Below the pieces are notes generated by a model. It searched no databases. It saw only the letters and a program-made list of their open reading frames with translations, and was not told where the DNA came from. Shown here one piece after another: positions 8,980 through 18,695 of a DNA stretch of 54,103 nucleotides (positions within the stretch are counted from its first letter, which is position 1; each line of letters begins with the position of its first letter). The DNA comes from Leptolyngbyaceae cyanobacterium (GTDB taxonomy: Bacteria; Cyanobacteriota; Cyanobacteriia; Cyanobacteriales; Aerosakkonemataceae), in the NCBI GenBank assembly GCA_036703985.1, contig DATNQN010000018.1, forward strand, positions 1 through 54,103, read 5' to 3'. The position numbers and the translations under genes were made by a program.

Positions 8980-9610
8980 AAAAATAATTTCTTTCTTTAT
9001 TTTGGCAAGTAAAATAGCTGAAATTAATTCTTTTCTAAGATAAGCGAACCAAAAAACAAACAAGTTTAAAGTACTTTGACAAGTGCGCTAATTTAGGGCT
9101 GGGTGTTTAAGCGATCGCACTCATAAACTAGAGAGCGACCCTACTTTGATTACGGAAATTTATCTACCATAAGGTGTACGTAAATTTACTATTTTCACGA
9201 TAAGACTTAAAAAGGGAAATTCGATCTATTTCAGGCAAAATTTATCCAAAATTCATAAACATACTGAGATTTGTAAAGATTAGATGAATTTTTGAGTAAA
9301 TTACTTACGTAATATATACTTTAGAGTTATGTTAAGCAGATAGATTAAGAAAATATACTTAAAAAAGTTTTTTTACCCAAACGTGGCTTATGGTAGAGTA
9401 TTCTCAGCAAAGTGGGTAGATATAAACAAGCATTCCCATAATATAGCTAATGGCTAAGAGCTAATATTACGAAGGTAATTAGCAATTATTCATTAGTTTT
9501 TATTATTTATCTTGTTTTTTTTCGTTGGCTTAAGTTGGTTGATTAAGAGAGTTTTAAAGTAATTACTCATCCAAAAAACTTTAAACTTTTAGTTCCGGGA
9601 ATCTGAATTA
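8980..9610. promoter_or_regulatory. Divergent promoter region of the polysaccharide locus
   Basis: About 630 bases separate the minus-strand sugar genes from the plus-strand beta-helix and glycosyltransferase genes, so promoters for both directions must lie here. The stretch is strongly A+T rich, with a HIP1 octamer around 9111-9118 and runs such as ACGTAATATATAC near 9306. I could not assign a -10/-35 pair or an operator with confidence and see no RNA gene. Confidence 0.5.
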
Positions 9611-11620
9611 ATGAAGTACACCTTAAGCTTAATAACCGAAGTTATTAACAAACTAACAGTAAGTTTCCAAAAAGCTACTATCTGTATAAATTTGGAGAGC
9701 ATTTCACTCTCAATTGGAAGCGTTACTTTGGGCTTGCTGGTAATGCCTCAGGTTACCTATGGTGCTGCATTACCAGGCAATTCTAACGTTACCGATGTTA
9801 CAGCTTTCGGAGCTAAAGGAGATGGCATCACAGATGATACTCAAGCAATTCAGCGAGCTTTAGAACAAGGTAACCGATTTATTTATTTACCAAACGGTAC
9901 TTATTTAGTTTGCGACACTCTGAAAATTGCACAGACTCGCAAGCGATATTTTTTCCAAGGGGAGAGTAGGGATGGAGCGATCGTCAAATTAAAAGACAAC
10001 TGTCCTAGCTTTGGCGACGGCAATAATCCCAAACCCGTAATTAGTACGGAAGGGCCTGCTGGCCAAGCTTTTCAAAACTCTATTTTTGACCTGACAGTGG
10101 ACATCGGTCAAGGAAATCCAGGTGCGATCGGACTCCAATTTCTCAATAATAACCAGGGAACGATTCGTAACGTAACGGTTAAGTCCAGCGATCCCAACAA
10201 AATCGGTAGCGCGGGAATAGATTTAACCCTGCCTTGGCCTGGGCCTGGTCTGATCGAAGACGTGCAAATTATCGGTTTTGACTACGGCATCAAAAGCGGC
10301 TTTCCCGAATTTAGTATGGTTTTCGAGGATATTAATTTGCAAAACCAGAGAGTTGCAGGCATTGAAAATTGGGCTAATTTGTTGAGTATCAGGGGTCTAA
10401 CTAGCAACAATTCCGTGCCAGTTATTCGTAATAAGGATGACAGGAGTTTAGTTGTGCTTTTGGATGGGGATTTCCAAGGTGGCTCCCCATCCTATTCAGC
10501 CATAGAAAATGAAAGGGGAGTGTTGTATGCTCGCAATATCACTTCATCAGGCTATCAATCTGCGATCGACAATGGCTCTGAAATTATTTCAGGTAACATT
10601 ATTTCGGAGTATGTTTCCGATGGTGTGTATAGCTTGTTTCCATCACCGCAAAGCTCGTTAAATCTTCCCATTGAAGAAGTACCAACAGTTCCGGAAGACA
10701 ACTTAGAAGATTGGGTGAGCGTTACTGAATATGGAGCAAAACCAGATGATGGTAAAGATGATACTGAAGCAATCCAAAAAGCAATTGATAGCGGAAAATT
10801 AACGGTTTATTTTCCTAAAGGAAGCTATCAAATTAGCAGTACTATTCACCTGCGGGGGAACGTTCAAAGAATAACGGGACTGGGGTCTATTTTTACAGTG
10901 AAAGATCCTCTTAGCAGTCAAAATCAGCCTGTGTTCCGATTAGAAGATGGTAAGCAAAATGTGGTGATTTTAGAACGTTTTTGGGGAGATTATGGCGGAA
11001 AAGAATTTTATTGGGTAGAACACGCCTCTTCCAGAACTCTAGTGCTGCAAAATATCGCCGTCGGTTCTGGAAAAGCATATCGCAATACAGGTTATGGTCG
11101 CCTTTTTATCAAAGATGTTGCCGCTTCAGATTGGGTGTTTAATCATCAACAAGTTTGGGCGCGACAATTGAACCCGGAAAGAGACAGCATCAAGATCGTA
11201 AATAACAACAGTAGCTTATGGATTTTGGGTATGAAAACTGAAGATCCTGGTATTGCTATTCAAACTATTGGTGGAGGAAAAACAGAAGTTCTAGGCGGTT
11301 TGCTTTATCCTGGTTCTGGAATAATACCAGATGACCAGCCAGCCTTCATTAATGATGAGTCACAACTCTCGATTGTAATTGGGGAATCCCACTATGGAGG
11401 CGGTCGTTATAAAACTTTTGTCAAAGAAACTAGAAATGGAGAAACAAAAACATTGCTGAGCGATATTCTTCCCGGTCGCGGTAGTGCGAAAATGATTCCA
11501 TTATATGTGGGATATCAGGATTCTCCACCAACTAATCCCGGAAGGGTTAACGAACCTGGATTTGTAGCAAGTCTTTTTCTATTTGGTTTGGGGTTTTTAA
11601 TCCGAAAAAGGAAAGCATAA
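9611..11620 (+). CDS. Secreted GH55/pectate-lyase-3-like beta-helix protein with PEP-CTERM-like tail
   Basis: This 669-residue protein has a long N-terminus with a hydrophobic segment (~30-47) and a probable signal cleavage near residue 52. Two repeats open with VTAFGAKGDGITDDTQAI (~63-80) and VTEYGAKPDDGKDDTEAI (~373-390), the hallmark of Pectate_lyase_3/GH55 twin beta-helix proteins, which include exo-beta-1,3-glucanases and phage-type depolymerases. The C-terminus ends NEPG, then about 14 hydrophobic residues, then RKRKA, resembling a PEP-CTERM sorting tail. Placement as first plus-strand gene of the glycan locus suggests an enzyme or scaffold acting on the exported polysaccharide. Catalytic residues cannot be assigned by eye, so enzymatic activity is unproven. 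Confidence 0.82.
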   Translation: MKYTLSLITEVINKLTVSFQKATICINLESISLSIGSVTLGLLVMPQVTYGAALPGNSNVTDVTAFGAKGDGITDDTQAIQRALEQGNRFIYLPNGTYLVCDTLKIAQTRKRYFFQGESRDGAIVKLKDNCPSFGDGNNPKPVISTEGPAGQAFQNSIFDLTVDIGQGNPGAIGLQFLNNNQGTIRNVTVKSSDPNKIGSAGIDLTLPWPGPGLIEDVQIIGFDYGIKSGFPEFSMVFEDINLQNQRVAGIENWANLLSIRGLTSNNSVPVIRNKDDRSLVVLLDGDFQGGSPSYSAIENERGVLYARNITSSGYQSAIDNGSEIISGNIISEYVSDGVYSLFPSPQSSLNLPIEEVPTVPEDNLEDWVSVTEYGAKPDDGKDDTEAIQKAIDSGKLTVYFPKGSYQISSTIHLRGNVQRITGLGSIFTVKDPLSSQNQPVFRLEDGKQNVVILERFWGDYGGKEFYWVEHASSRTLVLQNIAVGSGKAYRNTGYGRLFIKDVAASDWVFNHQQVWARQLNPERDSIKIVNNNSSLWILGMKTEDPGIAIQTIGGGKTEVLGGLLYPGSGIIPDDQPAFINDESQLSIVIGESHYGGGRYKTFVKETRNGETKTLLSDILPGRGSAKMIPLYVGYQDSPPTNPGRVNEPGFVASLFLFGLGFLIRKRKA

Positions 11621-11804
11621 AGGTCGATCGCTTTAAGCTGGAGCAGTTGTGCTAAGGTAAATTCAGCATCGGCAATTCAGCATTAGCGAAAAAAAGTATT
11701 CTCAATTACGAGTTTACAGACTAATAAAAAATAGCTTTTTTTTGGATTTTAAGTTGAGAGCAAAATGAAGTTTAATTAACAAATATAATTATGACAAACA
11801 TTTT

Positions 11805-12944
11805 ATGAAACAAACTCGTGTTGCATGGCTTCTGACTTCAGCATTTTATTACTGGCATCCCATGCTTAGTAACTTTGCCAAACTATTTCCGGAAATGACA
11901 GCTTTTGCTGCCAACTGGCGAGGTTATGCGCCGGGATTTGAAGACTCGTTTAAAGTAGAAGTGGTGGGAGAAAGAAAAATCATACCCATTATTAAATCAT
12001 TGACCGATTATGGGTACAACTTCACATTTCTTCCTTTAAATATTGTTAATAGATTACTCCATTTCAAGCCCCTGGTTATTTTCTCCAATTCCTTCGGGAT
12101 GTGGACAATGCTGGCATTGTTGTTTAAACCTTTGGGTCAATGGCGAGTCGTAATTGCCTACGAAGGTAGTTCTCCTAGTATCGATTATCGTAACTCAGCC
12201 TTGCGTTTAGCGATCAGACGGACAATGGTCAAAGCAGCAGATGCTTGTATTAGTAACAGTCACGCAGGGAAAGCTTATCTCACCCAAGTTCTCAATGCCG
12301 AAGAGTCGCGGGTTTTTGTCCAACCCTATGAAGTTCCCTCTGCTGAGTCTTTATCAGCACAAATTAGCGAAGTACCTTCTCATCTTGCTCAAATAAAACA
12401 TCCAGTTTTTTTATTTGTGGGGGGAATCATACCCAGGAAAGGACTCCAGTTTCTCTTAGAAGCTTGTGCAATTCTCCAACAGCAAGGATATAATAATTAC
12501 ACTTTGGTGATTGTCGGGGATGGAACGCAACGGGAGGAGTTGCAAAGTTTTTGTGAGGAGAAAAATTTAGGCGATCGCGTACAGTGGATTGGACGAGTGG
12601 ATTATAGTAAATTGGGTAATTATTTTACTCAATCTGACGTATTTGTTTTTCCCACATTAGAAGATACTTGGGGTATGGTATTACTGGAAGCAATGGTTCT
12701 GGGGAAAGCCATCCTTTGTTCTCAATGGGCAGGTGCTTCGGAATTGGTAATTGAGGGAGAAAACGGTCATTGTTTCGATCCTAAAAAACCAGAAAAACTA
12801 GTAGAATTGATGCGTCGTTCGATCGACAACCCCGATTTAGTTTTGGCAATGGGTAACAAGTCAAAGGAGTTGATGACTCAATATACTCCAGAAGCAGCAG
12901 CCCGGTTTTTGGAAAGAGTAACAGCTTTTGTTTTAAACAACTAG
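11805..12944 (+). CDS. Glycosyltransferase family 4
   Basis: This 379-residue protein has the GT-B fold pattern. The C-terminal half opens with PVFLFVGGIIPRKGLQFLLEA, then LVIVGDGTQREEL and the nucleotide-sugar-binding E-x7-E motif in EDTWGMVLLEAM. The family transfers sugars with retention of configuration onto lipid-linked acceptors at the inner face of the membrane. ATG at 11805 is the first good start; the preceding ~185 bases are A+T rich. It begins a run of five or six genes on the plus strand. Donor and acceptor unknown. Confidence 0.88.
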   Translation: MKQTRVAWLLTSAFYYWHPMLSNFAKLFPEMTAFAANWRGYAPGFEDSFKVEVVGERKIIPIIKSLTDYGYNFTFLPLNIVNRLLHFKPLVIFSNSFGMWTMLALLFKPLGQWRVVIAYEGSSPSIDYRNSALRLAIRRTMVKAADACISNSHAGKAYLTQVLNAEESRVFVQPYEVPSAESLSAQISEVPSHLAQIKHPVFLFVGGIIPRKGLQFLLEACAILQQQGYNNYTLVIVGDGTQREELQSFCEEKNLGDRVQWIGRVDYSKLGNYFTQSDVFVFPTLEDTWGMVLLEAMVLGKAILCSQWAGASELVIEGENGHCFDPKKPEKLVELMRRSIDNPDLVLAMGNKSKELMTQYTPEAAARFLERVTAFVLNN

Positions 12945-13023
12945 CTTAACTCAAATTTTTAACAAAAGATACTTTTTATCTAGTAATTGACGAAAAAAAA
13001 TCATATTTATTGGGGAAACATAA

Positions 13024-13839
13024 ATGTCTAATAGGCAACGATTAATTTGGTTTTTAAAACATCCCAAGTTATATCCAGAAGCTATTCGGAGAGCCAATAG
13101 AAAAATCAAATCTATATTATTTAACGAGCCAGCAACTTACACGGCAAAAGCAAGGGCTAAAGCGCAAGCGGAGGCAACCGAATGGTGCGAAAAATACGCG
13201 ATCGATACTCAAACGGCTATTTTAAAAATTACAGGGTTGGCAGAATTTAAATCTTTTTACAGCCAATTTCAAAAGCAAATAAAATTAGCCGAAGAGATTG
13301 TCGAAAAATGCCCGGTAAAAATGGGTGGTGCTGGGAACTTGGAATTAATTTATCAAATATCAGAATACCTGCAAGCCAAACAAGTTATTGAAACTGGTGT
13401 TTCTTATGGTTGGTCTTCGCTAGCATTGTTAATGTCATTAAAAAATCGTCAAAATTCGCTACTAGTTAGCACCGATCTTCCCTATTTATTTGAAAATAGT
13501 GAAAAATACGTAGGATGCGTTATACCTCAAGAACTAAAACATTTTTGGAAGCTTTTACCCTATGCTGATAAAGAAGCTCTTCCTGAAGCTCTGAGCTTGT
13601 TACCTACTATTGATATAGCTCATTATGATAGCGATAAATTTTATGAGGGTAGGCTGTGGGCTTATCCCCAACTATGGGAAGCTCTGCGCCCGGGAGGAAT
13701 TTTTATATCAGATGATGTTCATGATGATTTTGCATTCCGTGATTTTTGTAATTCCATCAATCAAGAACCTTTAATTGTGAAAACTCCGCTCGAATCAGGT
13801 GCTAAGTATGTAGGATTGTTGACCAAACCCAAAAATTAA
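13024..13839 (+). CDS. Class I SAM-dependent methyltransferase (Methyltransf_24-like)
   Basis: In this 271-residue protein the SAM-binding loop is VIETGVSYGWSSLALL (~121-136). The IAHYDSDKFYEGRLWAYPQL segment, followed by LRPGGIFISDD, matches the acidic metal- or substrate-binding pattern of Methyltransf_24/macrocin-type O-methyltransferases. The N-terminus (1-60) is basic and helical. GGGG of the ribosome site stands 8 bases before the ATG at 13024. Lying between two GT4 genes, it most likely O-methylates a sugar of the growing glycan; that is inferred from context. Confidence 0.78.
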   Translation: MSNRQRLIWFLKHPKLYPEAIRRANRKIKSILFNEPATYTAKARAKAQAEATEWCEKYAIDTQTAILKITGLAEFKSFYSQFQKQIKLAEEIVEKCPVKMGGAGNLELIYQISEYLQAKQVIETGVSYGWSSLALLMSLKNRQNSLLVSTDLPYLFENSEKYVGCVIPQELKHFWKLLPYADKEALPEALSLLPTIDIAHYDSDKFYEGRLWAYPQLWEALRPGGIFISDDVHDDFAFRDFCNSINQEPLIVKTPLESGAKYVGLLTKPKN

Positions 13840-13872
13840 ATTTGTCAATTCTATTTAGCAACAGGATGCAAT

Positions 13873-15105
13873 GTGAAGCGTTTAAAAGTTTTAGTGTCTG
13901 CTTATGCCTGTAGACCGGGTGAAGGTTCCGAACCTGGAGTAGCTTGGAACGTAGTTCAACAGTTGGTCAAATATTACGATGTTTGGGTGCTGACGCGAGA
14001 AAATAATCGTTCGGCAATTGAAGGTGAATTGAACAAAAACCCGCAACCTGGACTGGCATTTATTTATTGCGAGCCGTCTCGCTTGATTCAAAAATTGAAC
14101 TATCAACAACGGTTAGTTTATTTGCATTACTATCTATGGCAAATTCAAGCTTACTTAGTGGCTCGCAAGTTACATAAAGAAATTGGTTTCGATTTGGTAC
14201 ATCACGTCACTTACGTTAGGTATTCTTCCCCTAGCTTTCTGGCACTGCTTCCCGTACCTTTTATCTGGGGGCCAGTGGGCGGCGGCGAGTCAGCCCCGCA
14301 AGCTTTCTGGCAAGAGTTGAATTTCCAGGGAAAAACTTATGAATTCTTGAGAGATTTAGCTCGTGGTTTGGGAGAAATTGACCCGTTTGTGCTAATAACG
14401 GCTAGACGAAGTGTATTAGCTAGAGCTACTACCGAAGATACGGCTAAACGATTACGCAAGTTAGGGGCGAAGAATGTAGAGGTTTTGTCTCAGTTAGGTT
14501 TATCGGAGGAAGAAATCGCTCAACTTGCCCAATATGGGCGCTCCGAACCGAGTGCAGTCCGATTTATCAGTATCGGGAGATTATTGCACTGGAAAGGATT
14601 TCACTTGGGGTTGCGTGCTTTTGCTCGTGCAAATTTGCCTGCTGATGCAGAGTATTGGATCGTGGGTGATGGTCCAGAACGGGAGCCACTTCAAGAACTG
14701 GCAGAGGAGTTAGGAATTAGCCAGCAAGTCAAGTTTTGGGACAAGCTTTCGAGAGAAGAAACGCTGCATAAACTAGGAGATTGTCTGGCGTTAATTCATC
14801 CCAGTTTGCATGAATCAGGTGGATTAGTTTGCTTGGAAGCGATGGCAGCAGGTCGCCCGGTGATTTGCTTAAATTTAGGAGGGCCGGCCATCCAAGTCAG
14901 CGAACAGACAGGTATTAAGATCCCGGCTCAAACACCCGAGCAGGTAGTCAAGGATTTAGCTGCAGCGATCGCTCATCTAGCCAGTGAACCAAAACTCAGG
15001 CGCAGCCTTGGTCAAGCTGCCCAACAGAGGATCGAGGAGGTATACAGTTGGGGCAAGAAAGGTCAGGATTTAGCAAAACTGTACGAAAAAATTGGTGCTT
15101 GTTAA
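13873..15105 (+). CDS. Glycosyltransferase family 4
   Basis: In this 410-residue GT-B enzyme the N-terminal domain opens with VLVSAYACRPGEGSEPG, the glycine-rich acceptor-side loop of GT4 proteins. Later come FISIGRLLHWKGFHLGLRAF, WIVGDGPEREPL and the E-x7-E motif in HESGGLVCLEAMAAGRPV. The start is a GTG at 13873 after AGGATG; an ATG two bases before it is out of frame and stops at once. Part of the plus-strand glycosyltransferase run. Confidence 0.88.
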   Translation: MKRLKVLVSAYACRPGEGSEPGVAWNVVQQLVKYYDVWVLTRENNRSAIEGELNKNPQPGLAFIYCEPSRLIQKLNYQQRLVYLHYYLWQIQAYLVARKLHKEIGFDLVHHVTYVRYSSPSFLALLPVPFIWGPVGGGESAPQAFWQELNFQGKTYEFLRDLARGLGEIDPFVLITARRSVLARATTEDTAKRLRKLGAKNVEVLSQLGLSEEEIAQLAQYGRSEPSAVRFISIGRLLHWKGFHLGLRAFARANLPADAEYWIVGDGPEREPLQELAEELGISQQVKFWDKLSREETLHKLGDCLALIHPSLHESGGLVCLEAMAAGRPVICLNLGGPAIQVSEQTGIKIPAQTPEQVVKDLAAAIAHLASEPKLRRSLGQAAQQRIEEVYSWGKKGQDLAKLYEKIGAC

Positions 15106-15411
15106 TATCTTTATTTACCCATAAGTGTTTTGCGATGGATTAAGTTTTGGCCTGACCAATTTAAGAGAAGCTAAATTTATTGGCTTTTATAGGAATTCTA
15201 AAATGCTCTGCGATCGCCATAATTTTATTCCGATTTTTTTACTGTTACGTAATATTAAATTGTCCTAATAATTTACATTTGAAGAATATTTAATAATTAA
15301 ATAAGATTGCTATATCTTGTCTTAGATTATTAGATTTGGTACTTTATTAGATATCACTAAATATCTTTCAATACTACTTGTGTCAACCCATTTCAATAAA
15401 TAAGGACTACC
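15106..15411. promoter_or_regulatory. A+T-rich gap before the dioxygenase gene
   Basis: This 306-base stretch is clearly more A+T rich than the neighbouring genes, with one HIP1 octamer near 15210. Its size within an otherwise tight run suggests an internal promoter for the genes from 15412 on. I see no hairpin terminator, RNA gene or reading frame. Confidence 0.45.
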
Positions 15412-16332
15412 ATGCTTAAAACAGTTGTTGATAAAAGTAAAATAGTTATGTCTGAGCTTAAGTATAAAGTAAGACTAGCGCAAAACAATGGTAATTTACC
15501 GAACCTCAACCCAGAAGATGCTCAAATTGTCGATGCACTGAACACGGAAGGAGTATGTATTACTTCTCTGGAAAATTTAGGACTTCCTTCAACTCCGGAT
15601 CTCCTCAAGGCAGTAGACGGTTTATTACCAGAAATAAAAGCATCATTTGCGGCTGATTCTCCAGGTTTTACTAATACTCGTAACACTTATATCGTGCGGG
15701 CTAGTTATGATAAAATAGCAGCGGAATATCCAGATATATTTTTGTGGGGTCTTCAAGAACGCCTGCTAAATATTGCAGAAAATTACATTGGTCTTCCAGT
15801 AGCTTTTTTGGGGGTAGATCTCAAGAAGGATATCGCTTATGAAGCAGGCAGAAATGTCGGTTCAAAACGATGGCATAGAGATGGGGAAGACTGTCGTGAA
15901 TTTAAAATAATGGTTTACTTGAGCGATGTATTTCAAGACACTATTTCATTCGACTACATTCCCAGATATTTAACTCCATCTTTCTGGGAAATTTTACACA
16001 AATCAATCTTTTCATTCAAAACGATTTACAAGTCTATCTATTCAGACGAACAGATGGAAAAGTTTGTACCTCCGTCTGAGTGGAAGAGTTGTTATGGCCC
16101 AGCAGGAACAGTAATTTTTGCTGGTACTGATGGCATTTTTCATCGGGGTCAACTACCGGAAGGAGCGGCAAAAGATAGATTATCCTTGCAGTATACTTAT
16201 ACTTCTAGACAACCAGAAAATCCCGTTTTTTGTAAGAGACATTTCTCTAAAAAGGGATTGCTTATGCTTGAAAACAAGCTTTCATTGCGCCAAAAAGAGT
16301 GCGTATTTTGGTACGATCCAAACGAAGAATAG
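15412..16332 (+). CDS. PhyH-like Fe(II)/2-oxoglutarate dioxygenase
   Basis: This 306-residue protein carries a facial-triad pattern: H155-x-D157 in KRWHRDGED, then distal H244 in DGIFHRGQLPEG, and R256 in KDRLSLQYTY, which would bind 2-oxoglutarate. This is the layout of phytanoyl-CoA dioxygenase-like oxygenases, many of which hydroxylate small molecules, lipids or sugars. AAGGAC stands before the ATG at 15412. The setting between a GT4 and a GT2 gene points to hydroxylation of a sugar or lipid carrier of the glycan, but no substrate is evident. Overall similarity to well-known subfamilies is low. Confidence 0.72.
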   Translation: MLKTVVDKSKIVMSELKYKVRLAQNNGNLPNLNPEDAQIVDALNTEGVCITSLENLGLPSTPDLLKAVDGLLPEIKASFAADSPGFTNTRNTYIVRASYDKIAAEYPDIFLWGLQERLLNIAENYIGLPVAFLGVDLKKDIAYEAGRNVGSKRWHRDGEDCREFKIMVYLSDVFQDTISFDYIPRYLTPSFWEILHKSIFSFKTIYKSIYSDEQMEKFVPPSEWKSCYGPAGTVIFAGTDGIFHRGQLPEGAAKDRLSLQYTYTSRQPENPVFCKRHFSKKGLLMLENKLSLRQKECVFWYDPNEE

Positions 16333-16451
16333 ATATTACAAAAGAGCAGAAATTTTTGGACAAATCTTGATTTAGGCTTTCATTATCTCTGATGTTTCTG
16401 GCTTAACTATCACGCCAATTATCTACATTAGCAAATTACCGTGTCTGCCCT

Positions 16452-17444
16452 ATGATTAGCGTTATCATGGCTGCGTATAATTCGTCTAGCTATATAGGGC
16501 TAGCGATCGAGAGTATTCTCAATCAAACATTTCATGAATTTGAATTGCTAATTGTAGATGACTGTTCCACAGATAACACTTTAGAAATTGCTAACTTTTA
16601 CGCCGAGCGAGACAGCCGTATTCAGGTAATTAAGAGTGAATGTAATAGTGGAGCCAGTGCTGCCAGAAATATGGCGGTTCAGGCAGCAAAGTATCCCTGG
16701 CTCGCTATTATGGATTCAGATGATATTGCCAAACCGGAAAGGTTGGAAAAACAAATTAATGCGGTCAAAGATAATCCTCAGGTAGTAGCTTGGGGAACTT
16801 ACGCCCAGCATATCAGTCCGACAGGAAGAGTCTTGAGTTTGGTTCAGCAAGGAGTGAAAACCGAAGCAGAATTTGCTGAGTTGCGTCGAGATGGACACGT
16901 TCCTTTTGTCATTCATCCTAGTGCTTTGATTAATAAAGATATCCTCCTCAAAGCAGGTGGATACATCACCCAAATAGAAACATATTCTCTGGCTCCGGCT
17001 GAAGACTTTGAACTTTGCGATCGCATCGCTAATTATGGCCCGATTCTAGTAATTCCAGAACCGTTACTTCTTTACCGCGTACATTCTAAAAGCCAGTCAA
17101 TGGAGAAGTTTTTCTGGCAGAAAAAAGTGGCGAGGTACGTTGTTGCACGCCACAGAGCCAGACTAGCCGGTCAGGAAGAACCACAGCTGAGCCAATTTCT
17201 CAAAGAATATGACTCCCAACCGATGATGTCTGGTTTAGCTAGACATATACGTACTATGGGTCAATTTTGGTACAGGAAAGCAGGGCTTTTGTTTGCCGAG
17301 CAAGATTATATGCAGGCAGGCTTGTACTTGGGTATGGCAATTGTTGCTAATCCATCCTATTCAATCCCACGCATCTGGGATCAAAAGCTTTCTCCCAAAG
17401 CGCGAAATTCTATAGAAAAGTTAACCAACAGGGGAGCGCATTAG
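16452..17444 (+). CDS. Glycosyltransferase family 2
   Basis: This 330-residue GT-A enzyme opens with ISVIMAAYNSSSYIGLAIES, then LLIVDDCSTDNT, SGASAARNMAV and the metal-binding DSDD (in LAIMDSDDIAKPERL, ~88-103). These are the canonical motifs of inverting GT2 enzymes using nucleotide-diphosphate sugars. A C-terminal helical extension (~230-330) is present. The next gene starts four bases after the stop, so the two are almost surely co-transcribed. Confidence 0.9.
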   Translation: MISVIMAAYNSSSYIGLAIESILNQTFHEFELLIVDDCSTDNTLEIANFYAERDSRIQVIKSECNSGASAARNMAVQAAKYPWLAIMDSDDIAKPERLEKQINAVKDNPQVVAWGTYAQHISPTGRVLSLVQQGVKTEAEFAELRRDGHVPFVIHPSALINKDILLKAGGYITQIETYSLAPAEDFELCDRIANYGPILVIPEPLLLYRVHSKSQSMEKFFWQKKVARYVVARHRARLAGQEEPQLSQFLKEYDSQPMMSGLARHIRTMGQFWYRKAGLLFAEQDYMQAGLYLGMAIVANPSYSIPRIWDQKLSPKARNSIEKLTNRGAH

Positions 17445-17447
17445 TTT

Positions 17448-18593
17448 ATGGGAAACAGTAACCTGATTTTATTTAGTAGTCTGCTGTTGCCTGCCTCTCA
17501 AACCTTCATTCGCGCACAGGGGGAACAACTTAAAAAGTTTACAGCTTACTATGTTGGTTCTCGTCTAGTAGAAGGGTTGGAACTGCCTCGCGATCGCATT
17601 GCAGTTGTAAATAAAGGAACTAATTTTGGCAAAATAGCGGAAACAGCGTTTAAAATTTCGGGATTTGCCCCTGATTTCTCCCAAAAACTGCGGCAATTGA
17701 ATCCAGTATTAATTCACGCTCAATTTGGCTTGAGCGGGGCGTTAGCACTGCCTTTAGCGCGATCGCTGAAAATTCCCCTGCTCGTTCACTACCGGGGTGC
17801 CGATGCCACCGTCACCGAAGAATCTTCTCGCTATGCTTCCCTCAACCACTGGATTTACTTCCAACGGAAAGAGGCTCTTCAACGGGAGGCGAGGCTGTTT
17901 ATCACTGTCTCTAAATTCATTAAAGAAAAGCTGATCGAACAAGGCTTTCCGAAAGAAAAAATCATCCATCACTATCACGGAGTCGATCTCGATCGATTTC
18001 GCCCCGATCCCGACATTCCTCGTCAACCCATTGTACTTTTTGTCGGTCGTCTGACAGAAAAGAAAGGTTGCGAGTACCTGATCCGCGCAATGGCTAAGGT
18101 ACAGTCGGAATTACCAGAAGTAGAATTAGTAGTTATTGGCGAAGGGCCTTTGCAACCAGCATTAGAAGCTTTAGCAGCCAAAATACTCAATCGCTATCAA
18201 TTTTTAGGGCTTCAGCCGCCGGATGCGGTTAAAATTTGGATGAATCGCACTCGTTTGTTAGCTGCACCGAGCATAACTGGTTCGGAAGGAGATTCGGAAG
18301 GACTGCCTAATGTGGTGATGGAAGCGCAAGCAATGGGACTTCCCGTAGTCAGCACTTTCCATGCAGGAATACCGGAAGCCGTAACTGATGGAGAAACGGG
18401 GTTTCTAACGAAGGAACGAGATGTGGAAGCCTTGGCGGAATATAGCACGCGATTGTTAAAAGATACTCAACTTTGGCAGTGTTTTAGCGCTAAAGGGCGG
18501 GAGAACGTGGAAGCGAATTTCGATCGCGCTAAGCAGACAGGCGTTTTGGAAAATATTTACGAAGCTGTTTTACGAGGAGAACGATCGAATTAG
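17448..18593 (+). CDS. Glycosyltransferase family 4 (WcaL/colanic-acid type)
   Basis: In this 381-residue GT-B enzyme, LLVHYRGADAT in the N-terminal domain, IHHYHGVDLDRFRP in the linker, LFVGRLTEKKGCEYLIRAM and the EGLPNVVMEAQAMGLPVVS E-x7-E motif match GT4 proteins of colanic-acid/exopolysaccharide loci. A GGGGAG stretch overlapping the end of the GT2 gene precedes the ATG at 17448. It is the last gene of the plus-strand run; the repeat at 18593-18616 follows at once. Confidence 0.9.
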   Translation: MGNSNLILFSSLLLPASQTFIRAQGEQLKKFTAYYVGSRLVEGLELPRDRIAVVNKGTNFGKIAETAFKISGFAPDFSQKLRQLNPVLIHAQFGLSGALALPLARSLKIPLLVHYRGADATVTEESSRYASLNHWIYFQRKEALQREARLFITVSKFIKEKLIEQGFPKEKIIHHYHGVDLDRFRPDPDIPRQPIVLFVGRLTEKKGCEYLIRAMAKVQSELPEVELVVIGEGPLQPALEALAAKILNRYQFLGLQPPDAVKIWMNRTRLLAAPSITGSEGDSEGLPNVVMEAQAMGLPVVSTFHAGIPEAVTDGETGFLTKERDVEALAEYSTRLLKDTQLWQCFSAKGRENVEANFDRAKQTGVLENIYEAVLRGERSN

Positions 18594-18616
18594 AATTCAG
18601 AATTCAGAATTCAGGA
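18593..18616. repeat. AGAATTC-rich dispersed repeat
   Basis: Three tandem AGAATTC-type units end in CAGGAGTG, lying right after the GT4 stop codon and between convergent genes. Relatives occur at 32264-32310, 32537-32586, 35701-35731, 49024-49055, 51246-51290 and 53990-54075 of this window, always outside genes. Confidence 0.7.
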
Positions 18617-18695
18617 GTGAAAGTATTTTTAATAAAGAATTCTGATTTTAGATATTTCTAAAAAATAATTTTTTACGTTTTAGGTTGGTAGCTTA

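Noticed and set aside
8980-9063. N-terminal extension of the ABC exporter from a TTG
   Set aside because: The 28 residues have no Shine-Dalgarno site and the ATG at 8979 fits the family better.
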